13,706 nucleotides of DNA from Bacteroidales bacterium (GTDB lineage Bacteria; Bacteroidota; Bacteroidia; Bacteroidales; Muribaculaceae): NCBI GenBank assembly GCA_900769345.1, contig CAAGGJ010000122.1, positions 1 to 13,706 on the forward strand, given 5' to 3'. The stretch's first letter is position 1, and each line of letters starts with the position of its first letter. The notes beneath the pieces are model-generated. The model searched no databases and had not been told where the DNA came from. It was given only the letters and a program-made list of their open reading frames with translations. Both the position numbers and the translations under genes were made by a program. Shown here one piece after another: positions 7,354-13,706 of the stretch.

Positions 7354-8172
7354 ATGATGACAAAAGAACTGATGTCGTCGGCTTGTGGAAACTTCTTCCT
7401 CTTGGCAGGTCCATGCGTGATAGAAGGAGAGCAGATGGCAATCGACATAGCCGGACACATAAGCGAGATAACCCATCGCTTGGGCATTCCCTATGTGTTC
7501 AAGGGCAGTTATCGCAAGGCTAATCGCTCGCGAATCGACTCATTTACCGGCATAGGCGACATCAAAGCGCTCGAGATATTGCAGAAAGTGCGCACCACCT
7601 TCAACATTCCCGTGGTGACCGATATTCACTTGCCCGAAGAAGCCGCTATGGCAGCCGCATATGTAGATGTGCTGCAGATTCCGGCTTTTTTGTGCCGACA
7701 GACCGATTTGTTGGTGGCGGCAGCCAAGACCGGCAAGATGGTGAACATCAAGAAAGGCCAATTTCTATCGCCCGAGGCTATGGCATTTGCCGTGCAGAAG
7801 GTGCGCGATGCAGGCAACAACGATGTGGCAATCACCGAACGAGGCACCACATTCGGTTATCAAGACTTGATGGTGGATTTCCGCGGAATACCTATTATGA
7901 AGGAGAATTGTTGCCCCGTGATATTAGATGCCACACACTCGCTGCAACAGCCCAACCAATCGAAAGGCGTAACCGGCGGACTTCCGCACCTCATAGAACC
8001 AATGTGCCGAGCCGCGATAGCCGTAGGTGCCGACGGGCTTTTTATTGAGACCCATCCCAATCCCGCAGAGGCAAAATCGGATGGCGCAAACATGCTTCCA
8101 TTGCAAAGAATAGAAGGTTTGCTCACCCGCCTCACCGAGATAAGAATGACTATTAACAAGATAAATCAATAA
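7354..8172 (+). CDS. kdsA: 3-deoxy-8-phosphooctulonate synthase KdsA, metal-dependent type
   Basis: KdsA condenses arabinose-5-phosphate with phosphoenolpyruvate to Kdo-8-phosphate, the precursor of the Kdo sugar of the LPS inner core, in the cytoplasm. The TIM-barrel family motifs are clear: LLAGPCVIEG, FKGSYRKANRSR (49-60), QIPAFLCRQTDLL (108-120), NIKKGQFLSPE (131-141), TERGTTFGY (161-169), and DATHSLQQP (192-200). The metal ligands of the Aquifex-type enzyme are all present with the same spacing: C21, H195, E232 and D243 (Aquifex C11, H185, E222, D233). The non-metal E. coli type has Asn at the Cys position, so this should be a metal-dependent enzyme. The start may be 7354 or the adjacent ATG at 7357; 272 aa is normal. 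The TPR gene follows 20 bases later. Confidence 0.96.
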   Translation: MMTKELMSSACGNFFLLAGPCVIEGEQMAIDIAGHISEITHRLGIPYVFKGSYRKANRSRIDSFTGIGDIKALEILQKVRTTFNIPVVTDIHLPEEAAMAAAYVDVLQIPAFLCRQTDLLVAAAKTGKMVNIKKGQFLSPEAMAFAVQKVRDAGNNDVAITERGTTFGYQDLMVDFRGIPIMKENCCPVILDATHSLQQPNQSKGVTGGLPHLIEPMCRAAIAVGADGLFIETHPNPAEAKSDGANMLPLQRIEGLLTRLTEIRMTINKINQ

Positions 8173-8192
8173 TAACCTAATTTAAAGCATAT

Positions 8193-9818
8193 ATGAAAAA
8201 TGTTTTGAAAATGATGCTTGCCATGATTGTAGCAATGGTGTGTGCCTCAGCGGTAAATGCCCAAAACAGCGCTACAATCAAGCAGCAAATCAACGAGGCA
8301 GTGCTCAAGGTGTATAATGAGGAACTCGATAAGAATCCCGACGATTATTTTACCCTCAACGGCCGCGCAAATCAGTATTTCCTCAATGGCGACTATCTTC
8401 GCGCCCTCGACGACATCGACCGCGCCATCAAGTTGACCCCGGAGAAGGATACCGACACCCGCTATGAGGAATTTATGCTCCGCGCTAAGATTTATGATGC
8501 TCGCGGCGACCAAGAGAAGCGCATTGCCGACTTGTATGAAGCCAATCGCATCGATCCCACACGCATCAACTGCCTCGGACTCTTGGCTGAAGCCAATTAC
8601 GAACTGCTTCGCTACGACGATGCCGAGCAGTGCTTTCAGCGCATACTTCGCATTCAGCCTAACAATTATGAGGCACTCGCCGGACTTGGCCGCATAGAGG
8701 TGAAGCGTCAAAATTTCGGTAAGGCAGCCGAATATGTAGACCGCGCCGTGAAACTTTATCAAGCCGAACCAATGGTTTACATCAATCGCGCCGAAGTGCT
8801 GATAATGATGGAGCAATATGAACCCGCTGCTCAGGACCTTATTTCGGCATTGAGCGTGGGCACCAACAATCAAGACGCCATCGAGGCACTTACTGCTATG
8901 AGCGATGTGCAATATGATGCTGTAATAGCCGCTCTTAACAACTCTATCAGCAAGGCCCCCCGCAATGGTATGTTCTATTACCTTGCAGCGCAGATAGCTA
9001 TGAGCCACAATCACTTTGCCGATGCTGAGTATTACCTCAATATCATCAACACCAACAAGCTATTTGAGTACCACGGCATATATAACGACCAAGCCAAGGC
9101 ACAGTATGCTCTCGGACGCTACAACGATGCTCTCACCACCATAGGCGTGGCTATCCGTGCCGATGACAGCGTTGCCGACTACTATGTGACTCGCGGCAAG
9201 ATACAGCGTGCTATGACACTTTTCGACGATGCCGAGCGCACCTTGCGCTTCGCTATTGCGCTTAATGCCGATAACCTCGATGCCCTTGTGGAGCAGGCCA
9301 TCAACTATATAGCTGAAGGTAAGAACGAAGAAGCCCTCTCGGCGCTCAATATGGCTATCCTAAATAATGGCGAAATGGCTGAGGCTCTGATGCTTCGTGC
9401 ATGGCTCTATCGCAATCGTCTGGAGAAAGATGACATGGCAAAGCGTGACTATGCGCTTGTGTTGATGCTCAACGACGACATCACTTCGCTGCGCGGATTT
9501 GCGTTGCACGAGCTGGGTCGCGATGATGAAGCTGTGGCTTGGGCTGCCAAGATAGTGGAAGACGGCGTTTTGCCGGGTGGTCAGGCTTATTATGTGGCTG
9601 CTGCAGTGTGTGCTGCTTGTGGCAACAACGATAAGGCTTACACTTACCTCTCGAGCGCACTTGCCAACGGCTACGGCAATTATCACAACCTCACCACAGC
9701 CGATCATCCGGTGGTGAATGTGGCGTCACTCAAGGGAGAAAAGATGGATGCCCTTTTGAAGCAATACAGCAAGATGTTTGTGGCAAAGCGCCTCACCGAT
9801 AGCAAGGAGAAAGAGTAA
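8193..9818 (+). CDS. Exported tetratricopeptide-repeat protein
   Basis: A 541-aa protein made almost entirely of TPR-like helical hairpins after a Sec signal peptide (residues 1-23, cleavage after VNA, before QNSATI), so it is probably periplasmic or membrane-associated. Clear repeat units include DYFTLNGRANQYFLNGDYLRALDDID, INCLGLLAEANYELLRYDDAEQCF, YEALAGLGRIEVKRQNFGKAAEY and YYVTRGKIQRAMTLFDDAERTL; about ten or more units run to near residue 500. The C-terminal stretch (NGYGNYHNLTTADHPVVNVASL) looks like the capping region often found in such proteins. No catalytic domain is visible; a scaffold role in protein complexes is the family expectation, with the partner unknown. It lies 20 bases after kdsA and ends the plus-strand run, followed by a convergent terminator. 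I do not recognise a specific orthologue. Confidence 0.85.
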   Translation: MKNVLKMMLAMIVAMVCASAVNAQNSATIKQQINEAVLKVYNEELDKNPDDYFTLNGRANQYFLNGDYLRALDDIDRAIKLTPEKDTDTRYEEFMLRAKIYDARGDQEKRIADLYEANRIDPTRINCLGLLAEANYELLRYDDAEQCFQRILRIQPNNYEALAGLGRIEVKRQNFGKAAEYVDRAVKLYQAEPMVYINRAEVLIMMEQYEPAAQDLISALSVGTNNQDAIEALTAMSDVQYDAVIAALNNSISKAPRNGMFYYLAAQIAMSHNHFADAEYYLNIINTNKLFEYHGIYNDQAKAQYALGRYNDALTTIGVAIRADDSVADYYVTRGKIQRAMTLFDDAERTLRFAIALNADNLDALVEQAINYIAEGKNEEALSALNMAILNNGEMAEALMLRAWLYRNRLEKDDMAKRDYALVLMLNDDITSLRGFALHELGRDDEAVAWAAKIVEDGVLPGGQAYYVAAAVCAACGNNDKAYTYLSSALANGYGNYHNLTTADHPVVNVASLKGEKMDALLKQYSKMFVAKRLTDSKEKE

Positions 9819-9847
9819 TATCCGTCGGCTAATTGATACAATAATTG

Positions 9848-9894
9848 AAGCATCCGCAATGCTCGTTGGAGATGACGAGGCGTTGCGGATGCTT
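9848..9894. terminator. Bidirectional stem-loop between the TPR gene and aat
   Basis: Arms at 9848-9866 and 9875-9894 share a perfect 12-bp outer stem (AAGCATCCGCAA pairing with TTGCGGATGCTT), continued inward by a wobble pair, two pairs, a single-base bulge and four more pairs, around an 8-base loop. It sits between two convergent genes (stops at 9818 and 9937). Flanks are A/T-rich but lack a long T run on either side, so termination efficiency is uncertain. Confidence 0.75.
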
Positions 9895-9936
9895 TATGTG
9901 TGTAGTAGTGTGCCTACGCGGTGCCGAGCACTGTTA

Positions 9937-10578
9937 TCACTCAAGGTAGGTGAGATATTCGTCGTAGGGAATGTAAGTGCCACCCATAGAGCGCAAGTGA
10001 GGCGTTTCTATCTGGCAATCGATGATGCAGTTGCCTATGCCGTGAAGCCAATGGGCGAGGAATATCAGTGCGAGTTTCGACCCATTGGGAACAAGCGAAA
10101 ACATACTTTCGCCTATAAAGCATCGACCCATGGTGATGCCGTAGAGCCCGCCCACGAGTTGGTCGTCGCGATACACCTCCACGCTCGAAGCGTAGCCCAA
10201 TTCGTGAAGTTTGGTATATTGCTTAATCATTGTGTCGCCCAACCAGGCACCTTCATCATCTATTCGGTCGTTGCAAGTGCTGCAATTGTGAATTACGCCC
10301 TCGAAATCGGAGTTTATCGAAAACGTGAATTCATCTTTGTTGAGGATGGTGCGCATAGAGTGCGAGATGTGAATCTTTTCGGGGAAAATCACAAAACGCT
10401 CCATAGGGCAAAACCACAAAATGGGACTCTTGCGGAAGGCGAACCAAGGAAATATACCATGGCTGTAGGCGAGAATGAGGCGGTCGATAGAGAGGTCGCC
10501 GCCAAAGGCAAAACATCCGTCGGAATCACCATTACGAGGGTCGGGAAACCATATTTCGTTGTCAAGTTCTACTAACAT
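9937..10578 (-). CDS. aat: Leucyl/phenylalanyl-tRNA--protein transferase Aat
   Basis: Aat transfers Leu or Phe from aminoacyl-tRNA to the N-terminus of proteins starting with Arg, Lys or some Met, turning them into N-degron substrates for ClpS-ClpAP. At 213 aa it is of the short family form. Family motifs are in order: FGGDLSIDRLILAYSHGIFPW (residues 25-45), ILWFCPMER (53-61), EGAWL (109-113), LHELGYASSVEVYRDDQLVGG (124-144), GESMFS (156-161) and IIDCQ (185-189). D187 and Q189 match the E. coli pair Asp186/Gln188 proposed to act in peptide-bond formation. The start lies only 5 bases after the clpA stop, so the two are surely co-transcribed and perhaps translationally coupled. A convergent hairpin lies downstream. 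The call is firm. Confidence 0.95.
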   Translation of the reverse strand: MLVELDNEIWFPDPRNGDSDGCFAFGGDLSIDRLILAYSHGIFPWFAFRKSPILWFCPMERFVIFPEKIHISHSMRTILNKDEFTFSINSDFEGVIHNCSTCNDRIDDEGAWLGDTMIKQYTKLHELGYASSVEVYRDDQLVGGLYGITMGRCFIGESMFSLVPNGSKLALIFLAHWLHGIGNCIIDCQIETPHLRSMGGTYIPYDEYLTYLE

Positions 10579-10583
10579 TGTTG

Positions 10584-13019
10584 TTATTTGTCGGTTTGGG
10601 GTTGGGTAGTGGTGATGATGAGTTCGCCGTTGGCGATGTCGGCATAGGCGTTGCCGCCATTTTTGAGCTCGCCGAATAGAATTTCGCGCATAAGCTTGGC
10701 TTTGAGTGAGTGACTAATTACGCGGTCGAGTTCGCGAGCACCGTATTCGGGTGTGAAACCTTTGTCGAGGAGCCATTCGCGGCATTGTGAGCTGATGGAG
10801 AGCATTATTTTGTTAGGTTTCAAGCGCTCTGAGAGTTCATTGATGCGTTTCTCGAGAATGAGTTCAGCCATGTGGCGAGAAAGGTCGTTAAACACCACCA
10901 CGCTGCTTAGTCGGTTGATGAATTCGGGTTTGAAAGTAGATTTCACCGCCTTAGCCATCACATCGCCGCGGCGCACGGTGGAATTGAATCCCACCGCAGG
11001 CTTTCCGGCGTGTTGAGCGCCGGCATTGCTGGTCATGATGAGAATCACATGGCGGAAATCGGCTTTATTGCCGTGATTATCGGTGAGCGAAGCGTAGTCC
11101 ATCACCTGCAGCAGTATGTTGTAGATGTCGGGGTGAGCCTTTTCGATTTCGTCGAGCAGCAGCACACAATTGGGAGTGCGTCGAATGGCATCGGTGAGTA
11201 AGCCGCCATCGTCGTAGCCCACATATCCGGCAGGCGAACCGATGAGCTTAGCCACGGCGTGTTTTTCGGCATATTCACTCATGTCGAAACGCACCAGGTT
11301 CATGCCCATCTCATGCGCCAAGACACGAGCCACCTCGGTCTTGCCCACGCCGGTAGGACCTACGAACAGCAGACTCGCCACGGGTTTATTCTCCTCAAGC
11401 AACCCTGCACGCGACATCTGCACCGCTTCCACCACACTTTTCAGAGCCTCATCTTGGCCATAAATCTTGGCATTGATGCGCTCGTACAAAGTGTCGAGGC
11501 GTTCGTCGTCGGAATTAGAGTCGGCGAGGTGTTCTACCTTGCAAATTTTTGCCAGCACTTGCGAGATGCTGTTAGGGGTGATGGTCATGGTGCTGTCGGG
11601 GTTGAGTTCGAGATAAGCACCGGCTTCGTCGATGAGATCGATGGCTTTATCGGGCAGTGCGCGATTGCTGATGTAGCGAGCACTTGCCTTCACGGCATAT
11701 TCGATGGCATCGTCGGTGTAAGTCACGCCGTGAAACTTCTCAAATCGGCTTTTTAAGCCCATGAGAATGTTCACAGCCTCGTCGATCGACGGCTCGAGGA
11801 TGTCGATTTGCTGAAAATATCGAGTGATGCTCTGCGAATTGGCGAGACTGCGCTTGTAGTCGGCAAAAGTAGTGGCGCCTATAAACTGAATTCCGCTATT
11901 TTCGAAATACGGTTTCAGCAGATTGGCTGCATCGGCATGACTTTCGCCTGTGGCACCTGTGCCCACTATGTTGTGTATTCCATCGATATATACTATGGCA
12001 TTGCCTTCTTTCACTAAGCCATCCATCACTGCCTTAACGCGCTTTTCGAATTCGCCGCGATATTGAGTGCCCGACACCAGGCTGCTGAGGTCGAGCTGAT
12101 AAATCTGAGTGCCTTTGAGGCGCTTAGGCACTTCGCCTTGGCTCAAGAGGTGAGCTATGCCATAAATAATGGCAGTTTTGCCCACACCGGGGTCGCCCAA
12201 GTGCAGCGGATTGTTCTTCTCCTTACGGCAAAGCACTTGCAGAGTGCGAGCTATCTCCGACTCGCGACCAATGAGCGGATTGTGCTTCAGAGGGTCGAAT
12301 TTCACAGGCATCACGTAGTCGCGCCACGAGACAGCGCCACTTTCCGATAGATGACTATATTCAGCGCTGATAGATTCCGGATAATCGGAGTAGTTGTCGT
12401 CAATTTCATCGTCATCGTCATCGTCATCATCATCGTCCTCGTCGTTATCATCGATTTGTTCATTGTCGGACATGAGTTCGATAGGCATACCTATACATTC
12501 CTCGTTGCCATATACATCGATAAAATCTCTGCATTGCTCATATTCTTCTTTGTCGTCGTTGAAATGGTAATCGGAGGCACAGCTGCGTCTGAGCAGATTC
12601 AAGAAGAGTTCTTGGTCGGCAGGTTCTGTGGTGCGCAAGGCATTAGCGAGGGCTTTATTGGCAAACATCTCGGGGTGTGCGAAAATTACCTGAATTAAAT
12701 GCGGCAAGTCGAGCGGCTCCGGGCCGGCAAGTTTTCTCATCTCTTTGCGAACGATGTCGAGGTAGACCGAGATATGTAGTTCGAATTTCTCGCCATAGGG
12801 CACCTTTTCGATAGCGTCCATATAGCCTTGCAGGAATTCGATGACTGTTTTATAACGAGCGCCGAAGCGCATCATAGCATCTGTAAAACGAATGCTGGAT
12901 GCGGCGCTATATATGATATGCTCCGGGGTGATATATTCATGACGAAACAATGCGGCTAATGCGCAGCAATGTTGTGTAACCCCTAAAAGGGTATATGTTA
13001 TCCTAATCTTGTTATCCAT
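10584..13019 (-). CDS. clpA: ATP-dependent Clp protease ATP-binding subunit ClpA, with altered D1 active site
   Basis: ClpA is the AAA+ unfoldase that threads substrates into ClpP; with ClpS it degrades N-degron proteins. Order: Clp N-domain (about 1-145), acidic linker (about 186-218) with ten Asp in a row (195-204), D1 (about 245-470), D2 (about 510-790). D1 has Walker A GDPGVGKT (275-282) and pore loop GTQYRG (Y320), but Walker B reads YIDGIHN, with Gly347 where the catalytic Glu should be, and the finger pair reads R400-Y401 instead of Arg-Arg. D2 is complete: GPTGVGKT (554-561), DE at 623-624, pore GYVG (598-601), finger R703, sensor-2 R762. VGF (676-678) matches the ClpP-docking loop of ClpA/ClpX. 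Length is 811 aa against 758 in E. coli, mostly from the linker. It starts 20 bases after clpS with an A-rich leader. ClpA rather than ClpB/ClpC is shown by the VGF loop, lack of a middle domain, and clpS beside it. Confidence 0.95.
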   Translation of the reverse strand: MDNKIRITYTLLGVTQHCCALAALFRHEYITPEHIIYSAASSIRFTDAMMRFGARYKTVIEFLQGYMDAIEKVPYGEKFELHISVYLDIVRKEMRKLAGPEPLDLPHLIQVIFAHPEMFANKALANALRTTEPADQELFLNLLRRSCASDYHFNDDKEEYEQCRDFIDVYGNEECIGMPIELMSDNEQIDDNDEDDDDDDDDDDEIDDNYSDYPESISAEYSHLSESGAVSWRDYVMPVKFDPLKHNPLIGRESEIARTLQVLCRKEKNNPLHLGDPGVGKTAIIYGIAHLLSQGEVPKRLKGTQIYQLDLSSLVSGTQYRGEFEKRVKAVMDGLVKEGNAIVYIDGIHNIVGTGATGESHADAANLLKPYFENSGIQFIGATTFADYKRSLANSQSITRYFQQIDILEPSIDEAVNILMGLKSRFEKFHGVTYTDDAIEYAVKASARYISNRALPDKAIDLIDEAGAYLELNPDSTMTITPNSISQVLAKICKVEHLADSNSDDERLDTLYERINAKIYGQDEALKSVVEAVQMSRAGLLEENKPVASLLFVGPTGVGKTEVARVLAHEMGMNLVRFDMSEYAEKHAVAKLIGSPAGYVGYDDGGLLTDAIRRTPNCVLLLDEIEKAHPDIYNILLQVMDYASLTDNHGNKADFRHVILIMTSNAGAQHAGKPAVGFNSTVRRGDVMAKAVKSTFKPEFINRLSSVVVFNDLSRHMAELILEKRINELSERLKPNKIMLSISSQCREWLLDKGFTPEYGARELDRVISHSLKAKLMREILFGELKNGGNAYADIANGELIITTTQPQTDK
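12408..12437 (-). repeat. GAT/GAC trinucleotide microsatellite encoding ten Asp in the ClpA linker
   Basis: On the plus strand this reads as repeated ATC/GTC triplets, in part a tandem GTCATC hexamer. It encodes D195-D204 of ClpA, and related Asp/Glu codons continue on both sides. The repeat is in frame with the gene, so slippage by whole triplets would change only the linker length. Confidence 0.85.
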
Positions 13020-13039
13020 ATCTATTCTTTTCTTTGTTT

Positions 13040-13342
13040 TTAATCTTTTTCTGTAGTAAGTCGCAATGGAAAGCCATCTTCGGCTGCATATCTCTCCGTA
13101 GTTCGAATTTTAGATAAAGCTATGTCCAAAGGGTAGACGCCAACAATGGCTGCGCCTTTGGTGTGAACCTCAAGCATCAGCTCGATAGCCGCCTCCGGAG
13201 TTTTGCGAAACACCGTTTGTAGCACGAAAATCACAAATTCCATAGTGGTAACGTCATCGTTGTGCATTATCACGCGATACATATCCGGTATCCGATAGGA
13301 AGTTTTGATAGTTTCTTTAGTCAAACTTTGCTGTTGTGCCAT
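13040..13342 (-). CDS. clpS: ClpAP adaptor ClpS
   Basis: ClpS binds proteins with Leu, Phe, Tyr or Trp at the N-terminus and delivers them to the ClpA N-domain. At 100 aa it has the normal size. After a flexible N-terminal tail of about 18 residues, the core reads PDMYRVIMHNDDVTTMEFV; N28, D29 and D30 match the E. coli N-degron pocket (Asn34-Asp35-Asp36), M34 matches the Met40 gatekeeper, and H60 in EVHTKG matches His66. The ClpA-binding face (helix LMLEVH, strand GAAIVGVY) follows, then PLRLTTEKD at the C-terminus. All pocket residues are intact, so N-degron recognition is expected to work. It is the first gene of the clpS-clpA-aat operon, 20 bases before clpA. A -7 promoter element lies at 13384-13391. 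Confidence 0.95.
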   Translation of the reverse strand: MAQQQSLTKETIKTSYRIPDMYRVIMHNDDVTTMEFVIFVLQTVFRKTPEAAIELMLEVHTKGAAIVGVYPLDIALSKIRTTERYAAEDGFPLRLTTEKD

Positions 13343-13383
13343 ATCTGTTTCGAAAAAATACTGATTTTTTAGTGCTATTTCTG

Positions 13384-13391
13384 CAAAATTA
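13384..13391 (-). promoter_or_regulatory. -7 promoter element for the clpS-clpA-aat operon
   Basis: On the minus strand this reads TAATTTTG, a full match to the Bacteroidota -7 consensus TAnnTTTG, 41 bases upstream of the clpS ATG. Nineteen bases further upstream the expected TTTG is only weakly matched (TTCA near 13411-13414). Transcription would start near 13377, giving a leader of roughly 35 bases. Confidence 0.55.
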
Positions 13392-13568
13392 CATAGTTTC
13401 GAACGTAAATTGAAGAAAGACGGGGAAATTTTTTTGGAGTACGGTCAGGAAATCTGCTTTCCGGCGGCACATTTTTTGTGAGAAATCAGATGAAAATCGA
13501 GATAAATCGGTGTTTTTGGGGTAAATAATGCGAAAAAAGAGATTTTTTTGAAAAAAGTGCCAAAAAAT

Positions 13569-13599
13569 TTTGTGAGAATCAAAAAAGGTTGTAACTTTG
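13569..13599 (+). promoter_or_regulatory. Consensus Bacteroidota promoter for tRNA-Val
   Basis: TTTG (13569-13572) and TAACTTTG (13592-13599) are separated by exactly 19 bases, a perfect match to the housekeeping promoter of Bacteroidota (TTTG, N19, TAnnTTTG). The start point would be near 13606, about 27 bases before the mature tRNA 5' end, leaving a short leader for RNase P to remove. Confidence 0.8.
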
Positions 13600-13632
13600 C
13601 AAACGCAAACGGGAAACAACCCAAGCGCAAAA

Positions 13633-13706
13633 GGGCGTTTAGCTCAGCTGGTTCAGAGCATCTGCCTTACAAGCAGAGGGTCGGCGGTTCGAATCCGTCA
13701 ACGCCC
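13633..13706 (+). tRNA. tRNA-Val (anticodon UAC), cut at the window end
   Basis: A full cloverleaf can be drawn: acceptor stem GGGCGTT/AACGCCC (13633-13639 with 13700-13706), D arm GCTC...GAGC, anticodon stem TCTGC/GCAGA with a seven-base loop CTTACAA whose central bases TAC form the anticodon, a GGGTC variable loop, and a T arm GGCGG-TTCGAAT-CCGTC. Anticodon UAC reads valine codons GUA and GUG, and with U34 modification others. The window stops after acceptor base 72, so the discriminator base and any encoded CCA are not visible. It has its own strong promoter and could lead a tRNA cluster beyond the window. Confidence 0.96.

Larger units (their letters stand above)
13343..13632. other. Divergent intergenic region between clpS and tRNA-Val
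   Basis: These 290 bases are A/T-rich and hold two outward promoters (one for clpS, one for the tRNA) and nothing I would call a gene. A short A/T hairpin (arms 13353-13359 and 13364-13370, loop ACTG) lies in the likely clpS leader. Minus-strand reading frames of 60-76 codons here are Phe/Lys-rich, overlap the tRNA promoter and look non-coding. Confidence 0.7.

Noticed and set aside
8247..9014. A 255-codon minus-strand reading frame opposite the TPR gene
   Set aside because: It lies fully inside the TPR gene on the other strand, is rich in Ile, Val and His from reversed codons, and has no promoter or family motif.
9778..10575. A 265-codon plus-strand reading frame covering all of aat
   Set aside because: It is the antisense shadow of aat, whose motifs are unmistakable; its protein has no recognisable domain and it starts inside the TPR gene and crosses the convergent hairpin.
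12351..12698. A plus-strand hydrophobic Val/Ile-rich frame that looks like a membrane protein
   Set aside because: It is the reverse complement of the ClpA poly-Asp linker (GAT/GAC becomes ATC/GTC), so the apparent membrane segment is an artefact.
13353..13370. A/T hairpin in the clpS leader as a possible attenuator or thermosensor
   Set aside because: Only seven A-T pairs with a four-base loop, easily produced by chance in such A/T-rich sequence.
13389..13630. Small minus-strand reading frames upstream of clpS
   Set aside because: Phe/Lys-rich translation of A/T-rich DNA, overlapping the consensus tRNA promoter and the clpS promoter; no homology-like motif.

Overview
The window looks like chromosomal core DNA of a Bacteroidota organism, most likely order Bacteroidales. 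The reasons are the Bacteroidota-type promoters (TTTG, 19 bases, then TAnnTTTG or close), A-rich leaders mostly without Shine-Dalgarno sequences, a DUF5106-type exported protein, and a BadF-type amino-sugar kinase placed before murQ. A family such as Muribaculaceae is possible but cannot be shown from this sequence. There are no insertion sequences, phage genes, CRISPR arrays or obvious islands.

Layout. Positions 37-1776 (+) hold an amino-sugar kinase (MurK-like) and the MurNAc-6-phosphate etherase MurQ, a peptidoglycan-sugar salvage pair closed by a terminator hairpin. A promoter at 1933-1963 then starts a long run of plus-strand genes with small gaps: a DUF5106/thioredoxin-fold exported protein without a CXXC motif, a DoxX membrane protein, MnmA (tRNA 2-thiolation), a DUF151 bifunctional nuclease with a UVR tail, a NupG-type nucleoside:H+ symporter, RsmE (16S rRNA m3U1498), a metal-dependent-type KdsA (Kdo-8-P synthase) and an exported TPR protein. 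A convergent stem-loop at 9848-9894 separates this run from a minus-strand operon, clpS-clpA-aat (13342 down to 9937). The window ends in a plus-strand tRNA-Val(UAC) with its own consensus promoter, divergent from clpS.

How the genes work together. The clpS-clpA-aat operon is a compact bacterial N-degron module. Aat adds Leu or Phe to the N-terminus of proteins, ClpS recognises the destabilising residue, and ClpA unfolds the substrate for ClpP, which is not in the window. The plus-strand run is mostly housekeeping: translation quality (MnmA, RsmE), LPS core synthesis (KdsA), nucleoside uptake and envelope proteins.

The most notable observation is in ClpA. The first AAA+ module (D1) has lost the Walker B catalytic glutamate (IDG instead of IDE, Gly347), and the usual D1 Arg-Arg finger pair reads Arg-Tyr (R400-Y401). 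D2 and the ClpP-docking loop look intact. The linker between the N-domain and D1 carries a run of ten aspartates encoded by a GAT/GAC microsatellite. I found no clearly new multi-gene system; the altered ClpA inside a complete N-degron operon is the best candidate for follow-up.
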